This document shows positions 14,857 to 28,200 of a stretch of DNA of 64,000 nt, in pieces. The DNA lies in the NCBI RefSeq assembly GCF_002251245.1, contig NZ_NPJG01000007.1, positions 1 to 64,000 of the forward strand, given 5' to 3'. Position 1 is the stretch's first letter. Each line of letters begins with the position of its first letter. The position numbers were made by a program, and so were the translations under genes. The DNA comes from Prevotella sp. P5-92. GTDB lineage: Bacteria; Bacteroidota; Bacteroidia; Bacteroidales; Bacteroidaceae. Under the pieces are notes generated by a model. It was not told the origin of the DNA and made no database searches. It saw only the letters and a program-made list of their open reading frames with translations.

Positions 14857-16275
14857 ATGATGATAACTGATTTGAAGAACATATTTTTTACTATGGCAGT
14901 GTTTTTGGCGGCTGCCTTCGTCACCTCTTGTTCGGATGACGACAGTCTTGCCTCGCGAGGTCTGGAGACAGTTGAGATGCCTATCTCCATCTCCATCCCC
15001 GCCGAAGGCTTCGTCAATCCCACTGATGTGGGCATAGGCAATGATGAGCCTGCTTCGACGTTAGCCGTCACCCGCGCCCTTGGAGACCCCGGTGAAGCGG
15101 AGTCCTTTGTCCTCCCCCAATATCTCTACATATACCTCGTTACCACCACAACCTCTGGTACCACCCAAGTCATCTTCAAGAAGCAAGAGGTGAACCCCGA
15201 GGACTGGAAGCTCTCCACTTCCGGAGGTAACACAAATGATCACTTCTCGGCTAAGGATGGCCTTTATGTCTATCAAGGTCATCTCTCCATCAACCTCCCG
15301 CTCAACCGCAAGGAGGGCAGGGTGTATGTGGTGGCAAGCAATCTGGACTTGGATGACAGTGGCACAGAAAAGAAATATAATCTCGTGACCGATGTCTCGT
15401 CTTGGAGTTCTTATACAGATGTCGAGGATAAAGTTACGTTCACCAACCAGTCTTCCTTGCGTAACAATATGCAGAACCTTTATTCCTCGCCATATAACCT
15501 CAAAAACAACGACGGCAAATATTACGGCATCATAAAAGACTATGCCTCAAATGTGCCGCACATCGACATGGTGCTGTATCATGTGGCAACAAAGGTTGAC
15601 TTGCAATGGACTATCGACGAGCAGTTTCAAGGCACTAAGGCATGGAAGCAGGTGGAAAAGGAATCAAATGGTTCAGATGATACAATGCGCAGCACAATGG
15701 ATAACACATCCGAAGACTACAACAAGGTGTTCTTCTCCTACATCGAGGCGCGACTCCTGCCTAAGGAACAACTGCCAATATTCAAGCCGATGAATGTGAC
15801 GTCATACTCTGGGTCATTCGATGCGGCTTTTCTCGGAGAAGAGAAGGATACGGGAAATAGTCAGTCATATACAGATGCTAATGGAAAAACCAAAACAAGA
15901 AAGGAATACTACCAAGTGCTCCCGAAAACAGAAAAGTCGGGCATGTACTACGGTCGCAAGGCCATCTATGTGATGCCGAAATTTGTTGAATCAGATTCTG
16001 GAGATTATTACGACATTACGTTGAAGATACTGGTGAACAATTACACCACCTCAGAGAAAAAAGAGGATGGATCATATTCTTCCCTTCTCTCTAAAGAAGA
16101 CCATGCCACCACAGGTCATCATGCCCAGATAAAGATAATGAAGTCACGCCTCGACGATGCTTCTAAAAGCACCGACGGCAATCCGATATTCACCCCATGG
16201 ATAAGGGCGACAATCCATGTCAACATTGTGAAAGACGTGGAAAACATAGTGAAGTTTACCGATCCAGTTCAGTAA
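14857..16275 (+). CDS. fimbrial minor-subunit lipoprotein (Mfa3/4-like)
   Basis: A 472-residue lipoprotein starting at 14857; the frame is open from 14818, but that start lies inside the previous gene and precedes the signal peptide by 13 residues. The lipobox is FVTSCSDDD near residue 24. The mature N-terminus (VEMPISISIPAEGF) and repeated paired strands (KNDGKYYGIIKDY, VPHIDMVLYHVATKVDLQW) are typical of Bacteroidales fimbrillin-like proteins. Position after the anchor and before the giant protein suggests an adaptor or tip subunit, as mfa3 and mfa4 are in Porphyromonas gingivalis. Which one it corresponds to cannot be said from the sequence alone. Confidence 0.75.
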   Translation: MMITDLKNIFFTMAVFLAAAFVTSCSDDDSLASRGLETVEMPISISIPAEGFVNPTDVGIGNDEPASTLAVTRALGDPGEAESFVLPQYLYIYLVTTTTSGTTQVIFKKQEVNPEDWKLSTSGGNTNDHFSAKDGLYVYQGHLSINLPLNRKEGRVYVVASNLDLDDSGTEKKYNLVTDVSSWSSYTDVEDKVTFTNQSSLRNNMQNLYSSPYNLKNNDGKYYGIIKDYASNVPHIDMVLYHVATKVDLQWTIDEQFQGTKAWKQVEKESNGSDDTMRSTMDNTSEDYNKVFFSYIEARLLPKEQLPIFKPMNVTSYSGSFDAAFLGEEKDTGNSQSYTDANGKTKTRKEYYQVLPKTEKSGMYYGRKAIYVMPKFVESDSGDYYDITLKILVNNYTTSEKKEDGSYSSLLSKEDHATTGHHAQIKIMKSRLDDASKSTDGNPIFTPWIRATIHVNIVKDVENIVKFTDPVQ

Positions 16276-16292
16276 ATAAAATAGATAATAAT

Positions 16293-19200
16293 ATGCTGAT
16301 TAAAAGAAGATTATACACTACGATAATAGCCTTGCTTGCCCTCTGCACCACGGCTTTTGCGCAGACGGGTAGCTTCAGCGGTCCTGTACGATATGTCACA
16401 ACGTCGGGCAACTATGCCAACGACGGAACATCGTGGGCGCAGGCTAAGAACAACCTGCAGGATGCCATAGAGTCGCTTCACGACTATATGACCCGAAACG
16501 GCATCACGGAGGGACGCGTGTATGTGGCGGCTGGAACATACCGACCCACCACTTCTACCCCCGGTGGCGATGGTGTGCTATATACTTCTTTTCTCATATA
16601 TGAAGGCATAACGGTGTATGGAGGATTTGATGCTGCAAATCCCGAAGCCACTCCCGAAGAACGTATCGTCTTTGATGCTGACGGTTCGGAAAGGACAATC
16701 TCTCAGGCCACAGGATTGAAGTGGCGAATGAAGAACACCACCACGCTCAGCGGTAATCACAGTAGCTCTACGGAAGACCCGATGAAGTGGAACTCATTAA
16801 AGAACGAATACGACGAGTCGTTTACGGGCAACTCATACCATGTGGTATGGTTTGCCACCAACACCTCAACCCATTCCTCCGGTCTTAATGACAAGAACCG
16901 CGGCGTGGCTCTTGCCCATACCGCCGGTCTCGACGGCTTTACCATACGCGACGGCAATGCCTCCAACCGCACCGTGCCCGAGCAAACTGACGGCTCTCAT
17001 GCTTATCACAACAGTTATGGCGGCGGAGTGTATATGGTGGGCAACACCGTGATGCGCAACTGTATCATCCGCCAGAACTCATCGTCGCTGCGTGGTGGAG
17101 GTGTGTATATGGACGGCGGAGGACTGATGGAGCAATGCTATGTCACCCAGAACCAGTCGGGTGGAGTGGGTGTTACCGACGGTTATGGAGGTGGAGTGGC
17201 TTGCGACGATGGCGGCATAGTGCGCCATTGCCTCATCGAGAACAATGCCGCAAGATGTGGCGGCGGACTCTCCATAGCTTTCTCCTCGCAGCCTGCCAAC
17301 GACAATGCGAGATATGCTTCATTCGCCACAGGATGCGTGGTGAACAACAACACATCATCGGCAGAGGCAGGAGGAGTATTTATGAAGAATGGCGGTCTGC
17401 TCAACCACCTCACCATCACATACAACAAATGTGTGGGAGCGGGAGTGGTGTATAACAACCGGCGCTACGGACGCAGTGGCGGACTCTATGTGGATGGCGG
17501 CGGTATGGTGACCAACTCCGTGATATGGGGCAATGAGGTGGCTGCCAACAACAATGTGCAGTATGCCACATACCGTGAGCATGCCTCTACACCAAAGGTG
17601 AAGCTCGACTTCGTGGCTCTCTCCAAATACAACTACGTCGATTGGAGCGGTACGGTGAAGCGCACCAACGGAGTGTATTCCTTGAATGAGGAAAATAGCA
17701 ACACCTCGACTCCGGGATATTACCCTGACTTCACCGACGTTCCCGGCTCTGCTGGTGTGATTGACAATACTACTGCCACGGGGCGATGGAATCCCCGCGC
17801 CTCGTCATATCTGCGTCATCAGGGTATGCAGCTCAACGACTATCCCACTTCCGGTAATTATGACACCAACGGCAATGACATCGTTGCTGCCCATATCACT
17901 GAGGATATCATAGGCAATCAGTTTGCCCCCCGCTGCGTGCTTGGGGCTTTTGTGGCCAATAGCCTTAATGGTGCAAGTGCCTCGGTGGCAAGTATTGAGG
18001 ACAATACCACTCCGATAAGGACAGTGTTTATCGACCCCACCACCGATGCCGTAGTGTCGCTTGATAATGATGCGACGTTGGGAAGCTCTTGGGAGAACGC
18101 TTTCAGCAATATCAACGATGCTTTGGATTATGTGAAAACGCTTAAACCAATGGCAGACAGCCCCGTGCAGATTCTTGTCAAGCAGGGCACTGCCACAACG
18201 GCTGGAAATTCCTATCTGCCCCATATCCGCTCGTCTTTTATAGATCTTCCGAGCCACGTGCGACTGTATGGCGGTTTCGCCTCGTCGCTCACTAATATTG
18301 ACATTTCCAAGCGCAATCCTAAGGCTTACCCAACCCGCATAACTGCCAACATCACTGGTAGCGACTATGCCGAAAACGGTTGTCATATCATCACAGTGCG
18401 CCATGGAGCGACCGACGTCATTGTGGATGGATTGCAGCTCTACTTCGCCAATGCCCAGACGAGCAGTGTGCTGCCCACCCTCGCTTTGGAGGGAGGTGCG
18501 GGCATAGCCGTCATCAACAGTTATGACAACCTTCCGATGAATGACATTAAGATACGCAACTGTATAGTAGCCAACTGCACCGCCTCGCAAGGCTCCGCCC
18601 TTTTCCTGCGCAACACTCCAGGAGCCGTGATGCAGGTGGATGTGGAGAACTGCATCTTCCATAACAATGCCGTGACCCGTCAGCAGGCAGCCACCGTTGA
18701 GGCTACGGGCAGCAACGCCACGCTCACCCTCAACCACTGTCTCATCCGTGGCAACGTGGGATATGGCGTGATGGCAACTGATAATGCCAACATCAAGGTG
18801 AAGAACACTGCCCTTCATGCCAATATCAATTATGGCTCAAATAGCGGCTCTTCTAATCTGAAGATTACCGACCTTACTGCCACGGAGTCCAATCCCGACC
18901 CTAATGTCGTAACCTTCACAACATCAAGTGGAAAAATAGAATTATCCGACGGAGCAACGAAAGCAAATAATATGATGGACTTGGGAGTTAGTGATGCTGT
19001 TGCAATCGCAGTAGCCACCTCCAAGTTCTCCTATCACTCCTCATATACCTCCACCTATCCCAAGTTCGTCAACCCCACGAGCAACATTGGAGTGAACAAG
19101 GAGGGCGACGTGACGATGTACGGTGGCGACCCCAACTGGATGCCGATGAACACCAATCCCATGGTGAATGCCGCAAACGAGACAGGTTCCTCAGCCACTG

Positions 19201-22200
19201 ATTCTAACTTTGGCAAGGACATGACAACTGTATTCTTCCGCAACTATGGCGGTGCAGCCGACATTGGTGCAGTGGAGAACCACAATGAAGTGACAGAAGG
19301 TGACACTTCCAATGAGGATGTTGAGGGAGGCTACCAGCCACCTTACGGCAAGGTTATTTATGTGCGTGACTACCGCAATGCCGACGGAACAATAGACTAC
19401 TCAAGGGATGGTGACGGTTCATCATGGCAGAATGCCATCAATGGAAACCTCGAGTCAGACAAATATACGAACAACCACAACTTTAGCGGAGTGGATGCCG
19501 AGTTGTATGAGGAAGGTTATCAGCTCACAGGTCTCCAGTGGGCAGTGGACGAGGCTTTTGCCCGCTCGTTGGAGAGGAATGCAGACAATTTAATCAAATA
19601 CACAGAGATTCCAGGTGTGACGCACTTCAATCCCGGAAGTCAAAGCACAGTCAATCCTAACCGTACAACTATAGATGTCTCAACTGTTGACAAGAGTAAG
19701 CGAGTTCAAGTCTGGATAGGCGAGGGTGAATACATCCGTCGCGAAGGCTTCTTCATGCGTGATGCAGTGGATGTATATGGTGGTTTCCCTGGCAAGGGAG
19801 GCGACCCTCAATCCCCTGGTATGAAAGAGCGTGTACCCAAGACCTCTATCCTTGAGACATTGACAAATGGCGAGGTGACTGAGACAGGTGTTACTGGTAC
19901 AGGAGCATGGGGGCCTCAGGTGGATGACTATAAAAACAATTTAGGTCTTTATAAGAATCAAATATCAAATTTTGAACCTGTTGATCGGACAAACTGGAGA
20001 ATAAAGAGTTTTTCTTCAGAAGAGGTCAATGGAGAAGGCTCGAATGGTAGGGTAGAACAGGCTATTGATAATAGTACATCTACTTATTGGCATACAATAA
20101 AAAAAGGAACCAATCAACAGCACATAACATTGGATTTGTCGTCATCGCAAAGTTTTAATGCGGTGAAATTATATGCGAGAAATTATAAGATTAAGAATAT
20201 TTTGATAGAGTATTGTGATAATTCCCCAGTCACTGATTATGACTTGTGGACGGATAACAAAAAACAATTCTCTTATACTATGTCAAACGAGAATCCATGC
20301 TATTGTTTTATGGGAGAGGCTGCTACAGCTCGTTATGTCAGAATCAATATCATAAATACTTATTCCAACAGCTATACCGATTTGAAGGAAATATATTTGG
20401 GAACAGGTACATCTTCTTCTGATTTTTCCCCTTTAGATAGAACTCAGTGGACTGTAGAGGAATTTTCCACTGAAGAAACTAATGGTGAGGGTACTACAGG
20501 AAGGGCTGCACATGCAATTGACGGTGATGAAAATACTTATTGGCATACAGCTTGGAAGGATCCATCTTTACCTACTTTGCCACAATACATCACTATTGAT
20601 ATGAGACAGGAGTATTCCATAAGTCAAATGAAATTGATAAGTAGAAGCTATAAGCCAAATTCAATAACGATTGATTATTCATCAGATTATTCTTCTTGGA
20701 ATACTATATCAGGATTAACAGTTGATAATGAATTAGAGAGCCTTACAGACTTTGGTTCCACAATTAGTGCCAGATATATCAAACTAACAGTAAATTCTGT
20801 ATATGGTGACGGAAAATATTTTGACCCCAAAGACATACAGTTTGGAAACAACGGAATATTTGTTAAAGGTGTTTCCGGGGGGTATACATACGATCTCAAT
20901 GCATATCAGATGGCATACAAGACACAACGCGTATTGACCCAGCCATATCCTTATTTTAAAGGAAAAGGAAATATCAATGGTAGCACTCAAGGAAATAACC
21001 TGGAGTTTGATAACAACCCAATTAATCCATTCTGTGTCATTACCAGTTGGGATGGTTTTGTTATCCGCAACGGAAGAACCAAGATTACACATCAGCGTGA
21101 CGGTGGAGCTGGAGTGGCTTTGCGTATCAATGGACGTTTGGCTAACTGTGTGATAACAAATAATATTCTGTCGTCAAAATCAAATACTCGTGGAGGTGGC
21201 ATATTCCAAAATGGTGGAATAATTGAAAACTGTGAGATTGATGGTAATATATTAAATGGTGAAGGCGGTTCTGACAATAATGTCTTTGGTGGAGGACTTT
21301 ATCAAAGAACTGGTACTGTATTCAACACTTCTGTCATTCATAATAAGATTACAGGTAACGGAACAAGGCAAGGTACTGGCGTGTTCTTTGAGAATGGTAG
21401 ATTCTATAATAATACAATTACGGCTAATGAAGGACCATATACACTGTATTCTGGAAAATGGTTCTCAAATGGCCGTATAGATGTGTATAACTCCATTATT
21501 TATAATAATACAACAAATAATACCAAAGAATTCGACTGTAATACAGGCGAAGGTAATATAACTCTGAAAAACTGTCTGTTTAAGAATAAAACTACTCACA
21601 GGACTTTTGACAATTCCTATACTAATGTTGATGCTTCTTCATTCGTTTATATGGATGACAAGAGTTTGTCAGTCTCAGACCTCTTCAACGATCCGGACAA
21701 TGGTGACTATAGTCTGAAAGAAGGGGCTATTGCCATTAACATGGGAACTGACCAGTTGGGTAAGAATATGGAGGGTACTGCCGATATTGTGCTTCCTTCA
21801 TACGACGCGCAATATGCCGACCGCATCCAAGACTGTACCGTGGATATCGGTGCATACGAGTTTAATGGAGCTTATAGCATTACGCCGGATGAGACGACAA
21901 GCACAGACAAGGCGGTATTCTATGTCACTCAAAACGGACGCGGCACTGGCTCGGCTGCCAATCCTGAGAATGCCGCTTGCTGGACTAAGTTGCAGAAGGT
22001 GCTGGATGCTGCGGGAAGATATTTGTATTCGCATAAAGGCGATGTAGTCAAGAAACAAGTGATTGTGAAGTTGGCGGGCGATGCACCAACGGAAAGTGTG
22101 GAGAGCGGAAATAAAACCTACAAGTATTCTGGCTTTGTATATCGCCCCCGCCGCTCAAACAAGGTGACGGCTTCGGGACAGGAGGTGAACACACGCGACT

Positions 22201-25200
22201 ATACTATCATCGTGCCTCATGGAGTGGAGGTATGGGGAGGATATAGCGACGCCTACACAAGTGCTGACGACAACGGATTCTATACCAAGGACTCTGAGGG
22301 CAACTATACCGACAACCGCGACGTGCTGAAAAACCGCACTACCCTCAGCGGTGTGTATCAGGCTGACGACCAGGATGTAAACGTATATAATGTGGTGACG
22401 TTTACCAATGATACATATACCGAAGAGGGAACACTCAAGACACAAGATGCTCTTAAAAACATATCAGCCCGTGCCGTGCTCGACGGACTATTCATAGAAG
22501 ACGGTAATGCCGACGGCGAGAAGCAATCTACGGGACAAAGAACAGACACTCGTGTGGGTGGGGCTGCCATCGTCACGGGATATGCACATATACGCAACTG
22601 CGTGGTGCAGAACAACAAGGCTACGGATGCCGGGGGTGGACTGTATCTCGAAGAGGGCGCATTGGTGAGCGGAAGTATCGTGCAATATAACGAGGTAACC
22701 AAGGGTGACGGAGGAGGACTATACGTGGAAGAACCGGCATCGGCATCCTCTGAGAATGTCAACGCCGCAACCAACCCTGCCCGCATCTTCACGTCCGACA
22801 TCATATATAACACGGCAAGCGGAGCGGGAGGAGGTATCTCGTTCACCACCGACGGCACGCCGAATGTCAGGGCAAACAGTGTGCTGTTCTGGCAGAACAC
22901 GGGTAGCGAGCAGTCGAACGTCAACGGAATGGTGACACCCTCGGATGCAGGGAACACCAACCTTACCATCGACGACTATCCCATATCCTTCTGCGCCACA
23001 GAGACTACTCGTGAACCGGGTATCAACAACATCGCAGTGCATACCGATGTGGATAAGGGTGTGCGCTTCGCCACAGAAACGTACAACCATGACTATACCG
23101 ACAGCGAGGGAAAGGCTGTCAATAGAATGCATAATAGTTATGAGTTCTATAATATAAAGAAATACAGTCTGTTGGCGCGTGGAGGTATGGAGTATAAGGA
23201 CTATAAAGCCCTTGTCGAGAGTGATGCCCTTACCGCCGAAGACATGGCGAATGTGACCCGCACATTTCAGGGCAACGACTTCATTGACATCGGGGCCAGG
23301 GCCATCGGCGAACTGGTGCTGCCTGTGGCTACTGCCGGCAATCTCATGACCCGCATCTTTGTGGTGAAAAACGAGGAGGACGTGGCTACTACATCAGTGG
23401 AGGTGATGCAGAACCAGACAGTAAGCCCTTATTACCAGCAGGAAGGCTCGTCGTTCGCCTATCCCATGCGCTATCTCGACGATGCACTTGAATACGTGAG
23501 GGATGCACGTAAGCTGAAGAAACTTAATGATGCACAAACCGACTCTGTGTATGCATATAAAAACCAGGAGTTTGAGATTATCCTCAGCGGCGGTACATAT
23601 TACCCCATGCGTAACATCAAGGGAGAATATGTGAACAGCCGCGGACGTACATATCTCGTGCCTGAAGGCGTGACCATCGTGGGAGGTGTGGAAGTGAAGC
23701 AGACAAGCACAAGCGATGGAGAGTCGTATTATGGAAATATCGCTTCTGTTGGAAATCTTCAAGAAAGCAATGTTGCATCGACAACATTTACTCATGGCAA
23801 TTCAACCGTCGTTATCTCCCATCCCGAGATTAAGGACATCATAAATAGCAGAAAGCTCTCCGACATCAACCACAACAACATTGCTGAACCGTGGGAGATG
23901 GCAGTGCAGACCATTCTGTCAGGACAGGTGGTGAACGGTAATTCCAATGAAAATGTATATCACGTTATTGCTTGTATTGCTGATGAAAAACACGTAGGAG
24001 GACTGCCTGATGCTACGATTACATATCACGACAGCAAGAGTGAGAAATATGACTCAAATGCCGGCAACGGCACTGTTCCATGGGAGCGTGGTGTGCCTGT
24101 CATCATCGACGGTGTGGAGATCGAGGACGGCATGGCTATAGGATATGACGCAACAGCCGTGAACAGTAAATCAACATACTATAAGGGGGGTGCCATCTGT
24201 GTCGAAGGCAACTGGACTACAGGTGATTTCTTAAGAACATATACGGATGGTAGCGGCAATGCTATCGAGAGGCCTGTAGGATATAGAAGCATACCTATTG
24301 AGGTGCGCAACTGCAACTTCCGCAACAACGGAGGATGCCTTGGAGGTGCCATCTTCACCGACAGCGAACTGAAGGTGTTCGCCTGCAACTTCGTGCAGAA
24401 CTATGCCAAGGTGGAGACTGACAAAGTCAACGGCACCAACGTGACATACGCAGGACGTGGCGGCGCCATCAACGCCAGCTACAACACCGTGATAGTAAAC
24501 TCGCTGTTTGCAAACAACGAGGCTGACACAAACTATCCAAATGACGGAGGCGACCTGACAGGTTTGGGAGGTGCTGTGCTGCTCGGAGAGTATGCCTCGC
24601 TACACATGATAAACTGTGACGTGGTTCGCAACCTTGCTTACGGTTATCCTGCCGTTTATTGTTATTCAGCAAACAAGGGCGGAGACACTACGAACCCCGA
24701 CCTCGTGAAAAACAATCCGCATAAGATTGTCAACACCATATTCTGGGGCAATGAGGTGACGGGTGACAGCGGGATGGACAAGGTTGCCAACTTTGCCCAG
24801 GACTTAAATAGTAGTACCAAGAACGCCGAGATGCTGTGGTTCTGCGCTTACGAGGCAGGTAAGGGCAACGCCCCTGTAAACTCCAATAAAAACATAGATT
24901 ACCGACTTCAGGATTATACGGGATTCGGAACTTTCATACCTTCGCTGTGGACTGGCAAATATAACTATCTCGATGCGGATAACACAACTATCAAAGAGTC
25001 AACAGAAGATAATCCCGACAAGGATCCCGGGACAGGGCTCAACCCCGTGACTTGCAATATCATCATAGACTCTGACAACGACGCCATCAACGGACCGAAC
25101 TTTATCAACCCGTCGTCAAAGGCAGGAAAGGCTGGATATTACACCTCTGCCGACTGGATGATAGGTCGTATCAACAACCTCGTGGATAATGGATGGACAT

Positions 25201-28200
25201 TCCTCCAGCAAGACCTGAAGGGTGATGACCCTAAGTTTGTCTATATTGACGATGAGGGAAATACCGTTAGTCAGAGCACCTCAGGGGCAAAGGCGGCGGG
25301 TGCCGGTATCTACCGCCGCACTGCTTACGACTATGACAATGTCAACACGGGTGAGACGGCTGTGCCTATAGGCAAAGACGAGTATATGACATACGCCGAT
25401 GGTACGGGCAAGGCGATGCTGCGTATTTCCACTGACCCTAACCCTACTCACCACCAAACTTACATTGATCTCGGCGTGTATGAATACCAGCACGTTAAGC
25501 TCGACCCGTCGGTGGAGGACGGACATATCGATGTGCTTTGGGTGACGCAGCAGGAGAGAACCAGTGCCTCGGTGGCTGACGGCAAGACTTGGGCAACGGC
25601 TACGAGCGACGTGCAGCGAGCTATAGAGACCTTGCTCGCATCGCGCAACGGACACGACAAGGAAATCCGTATGCTCGAAGGACGATACCAACCCGTATAT
25701 ACCATCAACGGCAATCTCGGTTTCACTATCACTACCGACATCACCACGGGTGTAGTGCCGCCCGATTGGAGTGGCTCGACATCCAAGGGTGTGAACTCCC
25801 TTACTATACGTGGAGGCTATAGTAAGGATGTGCAGGGATTGGAGAACATTCACGACTATCCCGTATATCTTTTTGCTTCAGAACGCTCAGGTGTGGATGG
25901 CAATCTGCTCGGACATGTGTTTGTGATAGGTGATGTAAGGCAGAGGGAATCGTCGGGTTCTTCTACAGATAATAAGGTTACTACCAATGTGAAAGACTAT
26001 GTAGTTCCTGTATATCTCGACGGATTGACCTTCTGTAATATTAAGTCTAAGCCGCATAAAGATATTGCCGGAAACAGTTGCTCAGGCGGAGCCGCTGTGT
26101 TCTATAAGGATCAGAAGATAGATGACAATACTTTTGTTGGCAAATCATACGTTACGGAGAATGGAGAGAATGTCAGCGATAATGGTGTTGAATATACACA
26201 ATATCCAATCAGCGGCACAGAATCTAAATATCCTCTCTATAAGCTGACGATGAACCGCTGCGACTTCCTCATCAATGGAGCAACCTCAGAAGTGCCGGCA
26301 GTAACGATAGGCGAGGGTGGAGGTGAGGCTCTGATATATAACTCCGTATTCCATAGTAATACGGGTAGTCCGCTCGTCGGTACAGACACTAAGGTGGTAA
26401 ACTGCACTTTTGCTCTCAATGGCGGTAGTATTCAATTCAGTAACACTGAACAGGGCAAGTCGGAAATGCATAACTCTGTGCTTTGGAGAAATAATGGATA
26501 TGAGACTACTGATGAATGGACAGGACTTTCCTCTGGAAGTATGACATATAATGCCATATCGTCGCTCAGTCCAGAATATGAAGTCAATAATAATGTGACC
26601 TTGTCATCTGACAACAACAACGTGCTGCAAGGCCCGAACTTCTTTGACCCCGCATTGTCTGCTGCCGATGATGACAATTGGGCTAAGGCTTCGCGTGACT
26701 TCCGTGTCAACCCGAGTGCAAAGATTATCGGTAAGGCATCGCCTAAGAAATATGTGGAACTCGTGAAGGACCTCACGGGAAGGTATCCTTATACTTCTGA
26801 CGTGGCTATTTCGAATGCCAATGATGTCAACGACCCATATTATGTGGACTTGGTGAAGCAGGACTTCGACCTTGCCGCCAACACCCGCCATTACGGCTCT
26901 GCCGGTATGGAGCGTGGAGCTTACGAATGTATTGCCACTCTGAGCCGTGTGCTCTATGTCAATCCCGAACGTGTGTCGTCAAGTGCCGACTACAATGGAT
27001 TCTCATGGGAAAAGGCATATACCAAGGGCAATCTCCAGAAAGCCATCGATGCCGCAGCCGTTTATTCTAACGTACATAATAAAGAGAAATCGTATGTCTT
27101 TGTCAAGGGTATGGCCACATCTACCGGTGAGACCATCACCATGCGCGACAACGTAACGCTTTATGGAAGTCTGCCGTCAACCACAGGCATCAATACGGGA
27201 GTAGTGGAGACAACGCATGATGACGGAAGTAAGTCATACGATGACGACAAGATTATAGATTATATCAAGGCAATGGATTCCGACCGCGACGGTATGGCTT
27301 CTTCTTATTCCAAGCATACCATAGTCAATGGAGTCAAATCGACAGAGGATTTGGACTATTGCCTCTTCGACGGCCTTCTGATTGGTAATGCCGATAACGG
27401 TGATGCAAACTCATCCGCTTCGCCCGTGGTGGATATACAGAAAGGCAATGTGGCTCTACGCAACTCCATCATTGCCAACAATGAGATTACTTCCACTAAC
27501 CAGCCGCTTGTCAATATGAAGTCGGGACTGCTCTACAACACGCTCATACGTGACAACAAGGTGGCTGAAACTTCAGATGCTCTCGTCTCGCTTGAAGCTA
27601 ACGGCTATATGCTCAACTGCACCGTAGTAGGAGGTGACTTGGCTCAAGTCACCCCCGCCTCAAATGCCATTAATAATATAATGTATAAGGAGACAGACGC
27701 GGCCATGCCTTTCGCCCCGTATTTCCGTCATTCTTCTACGGCTTATCATGGAAAGATACCTGAGGCTGATGTAAGCAACCGCAACCTCTGGTATCAGTTG
27801 CATGAGAGAACTACTAATATTGAAGGAGGCGACAATGGCACGTCAAAAGATGCCGCTGGCAAATACGATGGTAAGAGCCATGTGTCAGAAAACCTCAAGC
27901 AGTATGTTGATTATACCTCAGACCGTGACCTTCTCGGCAATCCCCGGTTCCTTGGTACCCGGGTGGATAAAGGATGCTTTGAGACATGGTCAACGGGTGC
28001 GATGACGGAGTCAGGCACTGTAGATCCCAATGATCTCTTTGTCGATGCTGACCCTGATAATTACAACAGACAGAATTATCCGCACGAGGGTTCGGTGGTT
28101 TATCTGCAGCCAGCAGGTAAATTAGTATGTAAGAATATAACCGACGGAGCGGGTAATGTGACATCGCATTACTTTACCGATGACAATCCTCTGCGCCCTG

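Noticed and set aside
17805..18818. 337-codon open frame antisense to the giant adhesin gene
   Set aside because: It is a shadow of a GC-rich gene, has no family resemblance and no promoter.
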